Shown here: positions 7,355-12,434 of the stretch, piece after piece
How the letters are laid out: every line of letters begins with the position of its first letter
Position numbering within the stretch: the first letter of the stretch is position 1
Assembly: GCA_946481475.1 (NCBI GenBank)
Contig: CAMLOB010000051.1
Coordinates: forward strand, 1 to 12,434
Direction: 5' to 3'
From: an uncultured Chlorobiota bacterium
GTDB taxonomy: Bacteria > Bacteroidota > Kapaibacteriia > OLB7
DNA length: 12,434 nucleotides
The notes under the pieces: generated by a model
Databases searched by the model: none
What the model saw: only the letters and a program-made list of their open reading frames with translations
What the model was told of the DNA's origin: nothing
Program-made: the position numbers and the translations under genes

Positions 7355-8179
7355 ATGTCGACAGAACGTTCCGTCGGAAAGAATATCCTGATCGGTCTGG
7401 TCATATTCTTCGGAATTCTGCTGGTGACCTATTGGGTTATTACCGAGGTTGTCTATCTCTCGTTCAGTGTCCCTACCGAATCGATGCAGGAGACGGTGAT
7501 GGCGGGGGACTGGATTCTGGCCGATAGATGTTCCTACGATGAAGGAGAATTGCCGGAACGGGGAACGGTTATCATTGTTCGGTATCCGGGAAGTCGCGAC
7601 GTAGCCAAGCCGCTAAAAGAAGAGTTCTATCTGGAGCGTTGTGTCGCAGTTGCCGGAGATCTGCTTGAGGTGCGGAATCATCATGTATACATCGACGGCG
7701 ACAAAGAGACCTTCCCTACGCGCGGACGGATAGCCGGAACCGATCAACCGGAACATTCCAGCGTACTGGCCCGGACTTTCCCACGGGGGAAGAGATTTGG
7801 TGTCAGGCACTGGGGGCCGATGCGGATTCCGAAGAAAGGAGATGTTATTCAGTTGAATGATCTCAACGTCGTGGAGTGGGAGACGTTTATTCAACGTGAA
7901 GGACACGAGATCCGACACGATGGAACGGGGGTCTACATTGACGGCAAAGCAGCTCCCTCCTATGTTGTCGAACGAAATTACGTTTTCGGTATGGGGGATA
8001 ACCGGAACAATTCTCTCGACAGTCGTTTCTGGGGGCTGATTCCGGTGGAAGATGTTGTCGGTATCCCCTTTCTGGTCTACTGGTCGTGGGAAGGAAGAGA
8101 TGAAATGGGAAATGAGTATCCGTTCCTGAAGAAACTCGGACATATTCGTTGGGAGAGAATCGGAGAAGATATCCGGTAG
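7355..8179 (+). CDS. lepB: Signal peptidase I-like protein, catalytic Lys replaced by Glu (LepB1)
   Basis: A 274-residue type I signal peptidase homologue; such enzymes cleave signal peptides on the outer face of the cytoplasmic membrane with a Ser/Lys dyad. One N-terminal membrane helix (~10-36) is followed by box B SVPTESMQETVMAGD with Ser43 in the nucleophile position. In the box that normally reads (I/L)KR-V-x-GD, this protein reads FYLERCVAVAGD: the general-base lysine is Glu94 (GAG, 7634-7636). Box E is present as FGMGDNRNNSLDSRFWG. It shares with LepB2 the insertion TFPRG...WGPMRIPK..GD...FIQREGH, typical of Bacteroidota peptidases. Codon use looks more AT-rich than in lepA or lepB2. 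The start ATG 7355 gives a short cytoplasmic tail. The frame is intact, so it is either an inactive or altered paralogue with another role, or an early stage of decay; a sequencing error is possible but would have to be one exact base. Confidence 0.92.
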   Translation: MSTERSVGKNILIGLVIFFGILLVTYWVITEVVYLSFSVPTESMQETVMAGDWILADRCSYDEGELPERGTVIIVRYPGSRDVAKPLKEEFYLERCVAVAGDLLEVRNHHVYIDGDKETFPTRGRIAGTDQPEHSSVLARTFPRGKRFGVRHWGPMRIPKKGDVIQLNDLNVVEWETFIQREGHEIRHDGTGVYIDGKAAPSYVVERNYVFGMGDNRNNSLDSRFWGLIPVEDVVGIPFLVYWSWEGRDEMGNEYPFLKKLGHIRWERIGEDIR

Positions 8180-8299
8180 ATTCGGAAGTGGCATGGAAGG
8201 TCGGGCGGCGGGTGTATTCGGATCCCGCAACCGGCAACTTTACCGGTCTCCCCCCCGTAAGGGCCGGTCTTTGCCCCGTGACCAGACGATCAGTGATTA

Positions 8300-8305
8300 T
8301 ATAAT
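8300..8305 (+). promoter_or_regulatory. Possible -10 element upstream of lepB2
   Basis: A perfect TATAAT lies 25 bases before ATG 8330 in the 150-base gap between lepB1 and lepB2. A weak -35 candidate, GTGACC at 8279-8284, is at only 15-base spacing. FCB bacteria often use a different -7/-33 consensus, so this is suggestive only. The rest of the gap (8180-8290) has CCGG-rich short inverted motifs and nothing I can name. Confidence 0.3.
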
Positions 8306-8329
8306 CCCATATAACAGAAGAATGAGTTG

Positions 8330-9328
8330 ATGAATCCTGAAGAACGCAAACAGATTCTTGCCGGCAAGGGAAAAAAAGTCCGCCGCAACAGGGTGGAAGA
8401 GGGAAAACCCGGGGAAGTTGCTCCGAAGGAGAAGGGGAAAGAGCGGCAGCAGCCGATGACCTGGCAGGAAGTGACGATCTCCTGGGCGAAGACCATTATC
8501 GGCGCACTAGTGATCGTCATGATCGTCAACGGTCTGCTGATCCAGTCCTTTGTCGTCCCCACCGAATCGATGGAGGGGGAAGTTCTGGCCGGTGACTTTC
8601 TGTTCGTCAACCGCTTCATCTACGGCGGCTCCACTCCCCAGACCATACCTTTTCTGAACATTCCGCTTCCCTACATCTCTCTCCCCGGACTGCGCGATCC
8701 GGAGAAGGGGGACGTGATTGTCTTTATCTATCCGGGAGACCGTGATCAGGTGGAGGCGACCGAGTTCCAGTATTACCTGAAACGCTGCGTGGCCACCGCC
8801 GGCGATACGCTCGAAGTCAGAAACGGTATCGCCTACGTCAACGGAGTCAGGGAAACGCTCCCTCCTGAGGTCCTCTTCGATTCGGTTCAGGGGAACAACA
8901 GCAACAGGATGGATATCTACAGGACCTTCCCTCGCGGACGGAAGTGGACCCACAGCAACTGGGGACCGATGCGGATTCCGAAGGAGGGAGATGTGATCCC
9001 GCTGAACGAATCGAATTTCGAGGAGTGGGAAATCTTTATTCAGCGTGAGGGACACGACATCCGGCAGAGCGGAAACCTGATCGAGATCGATGAACAGCCG
9101 GTCGATTCCTACACGGTGGAGCGGGATTACGTCTTCGGTATGGGGGATAATCGGGACAATTCTCTCGACAGCCGTTACTGGGGATTCATACCGGAGGAGA
9201 GCGTCGTCGGCACGCCGATGATCGTCTACTGGTCGTGGGATAACAAGGATGCGTACGGGAACGAGTATTCGCTCGGACAGAAACTGGGGCGCATACGCTG
9301 GGATCGGATCTTCAACAGCGTGGATTGA
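8330..9328 (+). CDS. lepB: Signal peptidase I (LepB2), catalytic dyad intact
   Basis: A 332-residue peptidase from ATG 8330; a TTG one codon earlier is less likely. A charged, Lys/Glu/Arg-rich cytoplasmic tail (~1-45) precedes a single membrane helix (~50-72). Box B VPTESMEGEVLAGD carries nucleophile Ser80, and YYLKRCVATAGD carries Lys151, so the Ser/Lys dyad is complete. Box E is FGMGDNRDNSLDSRYWG. The insertion with TFPRG, NWGPMRIPK and FIQREGHDI is nearly the same as in LepB1, so the two are recent paralogues compared with LepB3. An extra segment (PFLNIPLPYISLPG, about residues 107-120) is absent from LepB1. It is presumably the main processing enzyme for secreted pre-proteins here, or shares this with LepB3. 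It ends in a 14-nt tandem duplication that includes its stop codon. Confidence 0.95.
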   Translation: MNPEERKQILAGKGKKVRRNRVEEGKPGEVAPKEKGKERQQPMTWQEVTISWAKTIIGALVIVMIVNGLLIQSFVVPTESMEGEVLAGDFLFVNRFIYGGSTPQTIPFLNIPLPYISLPGLRDPEKGDVIVFIYPGDRDQVEATEFQYYLKRCVATAGDTLEVRNGIAYVNGVRETLPPEVLFDSVQGNNSNRMDIYRTFPRGRKWTHSNWGPMRIPKEGDVIPLNESNFEEWEIFIQREGHDIRQSGNLIEIDEQPVDSYTVERDYVFGMGDNRDNSLDSRYWGFIPEESVVGTPMIVYWSWDNKDAYGNEYSLGQKLGRIRWDRIFNSVD

Positions 9329-9342
9329 ACAGCGTGGATTGA
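9315..9342 (+). repeat. 14-nt tandem duplication across the lepB2 stop
   Basis: ACAGCGTGGATTGA occurs at 9315-9328 and again, identical, at 9329-9342. The first copy encodes the last residues and stop of LepB2. The second lies just after it, so the protein end is unchanged. Probably a replication slippage product. Confidence 0.9.
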
Positions 9343-9416
9343 CAGGGGGGAGATCCGTCGGAACGACAGCGGTCCGATTCCGGTTCTCACAGGCAAGAAT
9401 TGTGCGGGTGCAGCAG

Positions 9417-10277
9417 ATGAACCTGAACCATGCCGACCGACCAGAGGAGATTCCCGAACAGAATGCGCCGGCGGTTCCGGAAGAAGGAACTTCCCGGAGG
9501 TCGGACGCATTCACGAAACTGCTGCGAATTTTCGGCTGGAGCCTGCTGATTCTCCTCCTGCTCAGACTGTTTGTCGTGGCTCCTTACGGTGTGCCGACCG
9601 GTTCAATGGAACCGGCAATTCTCCCCGGCGATGCGGTTCTCGTCAATCAACTGGTGTATTATATACGAACGCCCGAATTCTTTCCCTTTACTGACTGGCG
9701 CATTCCCCACCTTGAGATGAAAGGATTGGGAACTCTGGAACGGGGAGACGTGGTCTTCTTCCTCTCGCCGGAAACCGAACGGGGGGAAGCCTCCGTTCTG
9801 GTCAAGCGGACGGTGGCCCTTCCCGGAGATACGGTTGCGTTGGTAGGGGGACGTATCCTCGTCAACGGTCGGGAGCCGGAACCGTATGCCGGATTATCGG
9901 ATGGGCGCGAGCCGATGGATGAGAAGAAAGCCTACTCCCTGTTGAGAAAACAACAGTACGTTGTCGTCCCCTACGAGGGGTATGAACTCCCCCTCGATTC
10001 GGTGACTGCCGAGGCATGGAAAGATGTGCTGCATGACGAAGGGATCCGCGTCGACTACAGGAACCGGATAATCTTCCTGAACGGCGGACCGGCAACCCGT
10101 TACCGGTTCAAGCGGGATTATTTCTTCGCCCTCGGCGATAACTCGCAGAACAGTCGCGACAGTCGCCACTTCGGATTTGTTCCCCACGGTAACCTGATCG
10201 GTCAGGTAATGCTTGTCTTCTGGTCAAGCGGAAACGACGGGGTCCGGTGGGAGAGGATCGGAAAAGTGGTCAGGTGA
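9417..10277 (+). CDS. lepB: Signal peptidase I (LepB3), divergent paralogue, dyad intact
   Basis: From ATG 9417 the protein has 286 residues. The frame is open further upstream to 9249, but that part overlaps lepB2 and reads as non-conserved Arg/Ser-rich sequence, so I chose the ATG. An acidic/Pro-rich cytoplasmic tail is followed by a membrane helix (~36-55) and box B GVPTGSMEPAILPGD with Ser63. Lys130 lies in LVKRTVALPGD, and box E reads FALGDNSQNSRDSRHFG. Its TGSMEP and ALPGD motifs are closer to the general bacterial consensus than those of LepB1 and LepB2, and it lacks the WGPMRIPK wording, so it is an older or separately acquired paralogue. It is the last gene before repeat copy 3, which starts directly after its stop codon. 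Expected activity: signal peptide cleavage at the cytoplasmic membrane, possibly on a different substrate set. Confidence 0.92.
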   Translation: MNLNHADRPEEIPEQNAPAVPEEGTSRRSDAFTKLLRIFGWSLLILLLLRLFVVAPYGVPTGSMEPAILPGDAVLVNQLVYYIRTPEFFPFTDWRIPHLEMKGLGTLERGDVVFFLSPETERGEASVLVKRTVALPGDTVALVGGRILVNGREPEPYAGLSDGREPMDEKKAYSLLRKQQYVVVPYEGYELPLDSVTAEAWKDVLHDEGIRVDYRNRIIFLNGGPATRYRFKRDYFFALGDNSQNSRDSRHFGFVPHGNLIGQVMLVFWSSGNDGVRWERIGKVVR

Positions 10278-10427
10278 GAGTTCGTAGAGTGTATAGAGAG
10301 AAGAGTTTATAGAGTTGGGGGAAGACGGTACTGCAGGGGGCAAAAACCTTTGCCCTTTGTAGTGGTGAGTTTAAGGGTGTATGAGTGTGAGAGTGAATGA
10401 GTCCGCCGCGACGAACGAAAAGCCGAC
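10278..10427 (+). repeat. Composite dispersed repeat, copy 3
   Basis: Starts at the very base after the lepB3 TGA with GAGTTCGTAGAGTGTATAG and keeps the full module order: AG-rich segment, GAAGACGG, hairpin, GTGTATGAGTGTGAGAGTG-like segment, CCGCCGCG, AAAGCCGAC. It continues into inverted heptads (10431-10465) and a C-rich run, mirroring the order seen at copy 1. Same orientation as copy 2, so copies 2 and 3 flank the three lepB genes as direct repeats. Confidence 0.85.
10329..10364 (+). terminator. Conserved 36-nt hairpin after lepB3, possible terminator
   Basis: Arms TACTGCAGGGGGCAAA and TTTGCCCTTTGTAGTG around an AACC loop, 51 bases after the lepB3 stop. The arm differences (stem positions 1, 5, 8 and 9) are all G-U wobbles when read on the + strand. 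No U-tract follows, so a terminator role is only possible, not shown. Confidence 0.35.
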
Positions 10428-10430
10428 CCC

Positions 10431-10465
10431 TCATAGCTGACCGCTCAAAGCTCACGGCTGACCCC
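10431..10465 (-). repeat. Short heptanucleotide array, 5 units, inverted
   Basis: On the minus strand this reads as five phased 7-mers: GGGGTCA, GCCGTGA, GCTTTGA, GCGGTCA, GCTATGA. They obey the same G....T.A rule as the 22-unit array at 4774-4927. It is preceded by the same G-rich run (as C-rich at 10466-10470 on the + strand). Confidence 0.85.
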
Positions 10466-10474
10466 TCCCCCTTT

Positions 10475-10502
10475 TTTGAATTTTTCATTTTGAATTTTGC
10501 AT
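10475..10502. repeat. AT-rich 14-nt tandem repeat next to hemW
   Basis: TTTGAATTTTTCAT (10475-10488) is followed by TTTGAATTTTGCAT (10489-10502), 13 of 14 identical. It is far richer in A+T than its surroundings and ends 6 bases before the preferred hemW start. Confidence 0.85.
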
Positions 10503-10508
10503 TGTCCC

Positions 10509-11687
10509 TTGTCCGGTCTATACGTTCACATACCGTTCTGCGAGAGGAAGTGCATCTACTGCAGCTTCTATTCCATTGAGTCCTTTGCCGGCAGGGATCG
10601 GTTCCTCGATGCCCTGCTGCGCGAGATTGCTCTCTCTTCCGAACTCCCTTCTGCGGTGGAGGAGCGGGAAGAGGTCCGAACGATTTTCTTCGGGGGAGGA
10701 ACTCCCTCGGTCCTCTCGCCGGAAGAGATCGGCGCAATTCTCGGGGCATTGCGCGAGAACCACCCGGTGGCTCCGGATGCCGAGGTGACGATGGAATGCA
10801 ATCCGGGCGCGTTGAACCGGGAGTGGCTTGCGGGGTACCGCGAAGCCGGGGTCAACCGGCTCAGCTTCGGTGTGCAGTCGTTCCACGACGACGATTTGCA
10901 GTTCCTCAGCCGGATCCATACCGCCGCTCAGGCCGAAGAGAACATCCGGCTGGTCCGGGAGGTGTTCGACAACGTGTCGCTCGATATGATCTTCGCCCTT
11001 CCCGGACAGACTCCCGAACGCTGGAGAGAAAACCTTGAACGGGCCGTCGATCTCGGGACCGATCACATCAGCGCCTACGCTCTGATCTTCGAGGAGGGGA
11101 CACCGCTGAACGCCATGCGACTGAAGGGACGGGTGGCTCCGGCCCCGACCGATCTGGAGGCCGACATGTACGAGGAGACGGTCGACTTCCTCGCCCGGCA
11201 TGGTCTGCTGCAGTACGAGACGAGCAACTATGCGAAACCGGGATTCGAGTGCAGACACAACGTCGGCTACTGGGAGCGGAGGAGCTACACCGGCTACGGA
11301 CCGTCGGCCCACAGCTTTGCGCGACGTGATGTGCTGGGGAAACGATGGGCAAACGTCTCCAGTCTGAACGCCTACTTGGAGGCGATCGAGTCGGGAGGGA
11401 GTCCGGTGATCATGCGGGAGGAACTGACGCACGAACAGGGGATGGAGGAAATCGTGATGCTGGGGCTTCGCTACAAAGGGATCAGCCGTCCGGACTTTCG
11501 CCGGGTCATCGGTCGCGATGTGACCGAGGCGGCTGCCGAAGTGGTTCGGTGGATGGTAGCCGACGGATTCGCCGAGCTTGAAGAAGAGCATCTTCGACTT
11601 ACGGGGAAAGGGAGTATCTTTGCCGACCGGTTCGCATTGGAGATCATCGACGCGACCGAACGATCCCGTCAACTATCGTCGATATAA
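10509..11687 (+). CDS. hemW: HemW, radical SAM heme chaperone (often misannotated as coproporphyrinogen III oxidase)
   Basis: 392 residues from TTG 10509, which gives MSGLYVHIPFCERKCIYC, the usual HemW beginning. A TTG four codons upstream (10497) is possible but lies inside an AT-rich tandem repeat; no ATG or GTG is available and no ribosome binding site is seen. The radical-SAM cluster motif CxxxCxxC is Cys11, Cys15 and Cys18. Other family blocks: FFGGGTPS, MECNPGALN, VNRLSFGVQSFHDDDLQFL, SLDMIFALPGQT, HISAYAL, YETSNYA, HNVGYW, YTGYGPSAHSF and the C-terminal MLGLRYKGISRPDF. HemW binds heme and delivers it to respiratory enzymes, and lacks the oxidase activity of HemN. Length and motifs are normal. 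The next gene starts 6 bases after its stop, so they may be co-transcribed. Confidence 0.93.
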   Translation: MSGLYVHIPFCERKCIYCSFYSIESFAGRDRFLDALLREIALSSELPSAVEEREEVRTIFFGGGTPSVLSPEEIGAILGALRENHPVAPDAEVTMECNPGALNREWLAGYREAGVNRLSFGVQSFHDDDLQFLSRIHTAAQAEENIRLVREVFDNVSLDMIFALPGQTPERWRENLERAVDLGTDHISAYALIFEEGTPLNAMRLKGRVAPAPTDLEADMYEETVDFLARHGLLQYETSNYAKPGFECRHNVGYWERRSYTGYGPSAHSFARRDVLGKRWANVSSLNAYLEAIESGGSPVIMREELTHEQGMEEIVMLGLRYKGISRPDFRRVIGRDVTEAAAEVVRWMVADGFAELEEEHLRLTGKGSIFADRFALEIIDATERSRQLSSI

Positions 11688-11693
11688 ATTCAG

Positions 11694-12434
11694 GTGGAGC
11701 AGCAGCGTCGCAACGTACATCGTACTCTCGCATTCCTCTCCTTCGTTCTGCCGTTTATCACGTACTATCTGACGGCCTGGCCGTCGATCTCGTCCGGCAC
11801 ATCGGGAACACTGGCGGCAGCGGCCCTCCTGCAACAGGTTCCGGAAGCTCCGGGTGCTCCGTTCTGGATCGTGGCGGCCGGAGCCTTCGTCAAGTTGCTG
11901 CCGGGAGACCCGGCCCGACTGCTTGTTCTCTTTTCCGCATTGTGCGGAGGACTGGGAGCGATGATGGTCTATCTGATTACCGTCACGCTGGCATCGTTCC
12001 GACCGATTCTCGTTTCCGGCGATGATGTGACACCTGGGGAACCGGTCTCCTCCCCTCCGGTTCGTGAAGCTCTCCACTGGGCCGGTCTTGTCGGCGCTCT
12101 CTCCTTTGCCTGGTTCGATTCTCAGTGGATGAACGCCACGGAGATTTCCGTCCGTTCGGCCGGAACCTTGCTGGTGGCGGTCCCCCTCTGGTCTCTGCTG
12201 CGATGGTATCGCGGCTATCGGGAAGGAGAGGAGCGAGCCGTGCTCTGGCTTCTTGCCGCCGCCTGGACCCTGGGGTTGTCGATCGGTGTCGACCGAACAG
12301 CACTTGCACTGATTCCCGGTGCCGGACTCCTGGTCTGGATCATCCTTTTCGTTCCGGATGACGGAGATCATCCCCGCTACCTCTTCAGCGCCCTGCTCGG
12401 GATGGCCGGCATTCTTCTTCTGTGGCAGTTCCTT
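11694..12434 (+). CDS. DUF2723 family multi-pass membrane protein (GT-C-like), 3' end outside window
   Basis: Open from GTG 11694 to the end of the window (247 codons), in the same frame as hemW and 6 bases after its TAA. Five or more hydrophobic helices are visible (about 12-29, 56-70, 76-100, 128-142, 156-170, 184-198, 203-220, 229-247). Landmarks of DUF2723 (TMEM260-related, putative GT-C glycosyltransferases) are TAWPSISSGTSGTLAAAALL, APGAPFW at 52-58, FDSQWMNATEISVRSAGTLL at 141-160 and LGLSIGVDRTALALIP at 193-208. In family members I recall, the first loop carries D-S/C-G-E and a following HPPGAP; here these read TSGT (residues 36-39) and EAPGAP, so the usual acidic residues and His are missing. 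GTG is the only start near the conserved beginning. Function is inferred as sugar transfer to protein or lipid on the outer membrane face, but activity is doubtful. Confidence 0.78.
   Translation, partial: MEQQRRNVHRTLAFLSFVLPFITYYLTAWPSISSGTSGTLAAAALLQQVPEAPGAPFWIVAAGAFVKLLPGDPARLLVLFSALCGGLGAMMVYLITVTLASFRPILVSGDDVTPGEPVSSPPVREALHWAGLVGALSFAWFDSQWMNATEISVRSAGTLLVAVPLWSLLRWYRGYREGEERAVLWLLAAAWTLGLSIGVDRTALALIPGAGLLVWIILFVPDDGDHPRYLFSALLGMAGILLLWQFL

Noticed and set aside
6796..7404. Minus-strand open frame spanning the lepA end and repeat copy 2
   Set aside because: It runs through the dispersed repeat and antisense lepA; the product has no family features.
9249..9416. N-terminal extension of LepB3 overlapping lepB2
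   Set aside because: The extension overlaps conserved lepB2 codons and reads as non-conserved Arg/Ser-rich sequence; ATG 9417 gives a normal-length peptidase.
8507..9514. Minus-strand open frame (335 codons) opposite lepB2
   Set aside because: A shadow of a peptidase gene with an intact catalytic dyad; composition is typical of antisense frames in GC-rich DNA.
10518..11672. Long minus-strand open frame (384 codons) opposite hemW
   Set aside because: It is the complement of a gene with clear radical-SAM motifs; the translation is Arg/His/Pro-rich without any recognisable domain.

Overview
The window looks like chromosomal DNA from a moderately GC-rich bacterium of the Bacteroidota/Chlorobiota (FCB) group. 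Four things point there: a kdp regulatory region in which KdpD is split into a soluble sensory protein and a separate histidine kinase, preceded by an outer-membrane barrel gene; Bacteroidota-type signal peptidases with a long WGPMRIPK-type insertion; a DUF2723 membrane protein; and mostly weak or absent Shine-Dalgarno sequences. I cannot name a genus, and the lineage is inferred from protein style only.

Left part (1-4122, + strand): the tail of an outer-membrane beta-barrel gene, a KdpD sensory module (KdpD + USP domains, no membrane or kinase part), a membrane histidine kinase (HAMP-PAS-HisKA-HATPase), and then only the last ~48 codons of an NtrC-type response regulator (Fis-type HTH), separated from the kinase by two in-frame stops. 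The kdp sensing chain therefore has no intact response regulator in this window. A 3-methyladenine DNA glycosylase gene (minus strand, 4150-4722) converges on this remnant.

Middle (4723-7354): a repeat-rich spacer, lepA (EF4), then a second spacer. The first spacer holds a strict 22-unit heptanucleotide array, a 27-nt tandem duplication and one copy of a composite dispersed repeat with a conserved 36-nt hairpin. Copies of this composite repeat also lie right after lepA and right after the third lepB.

Right part (7355-12434, + strand): three consecutive type I signal peptidase genes, then hemW (radical SAM heme chaperone) and the 5' part of a DUF2723 (GT-C-like) membrane protein. The first peptidase has Glu where the catalytic Lys should be, while the other two keep the Ser/Lys dyad. 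The DUF2723 protein lacks the usual acidic DxGE-type motif.

The most unusual items are the Lys-less LepB paralogue, the decayed response regulator, the heptad array, and a modular repeat whose hairpin arms differ almost only by G-U wobbles in one orientation.
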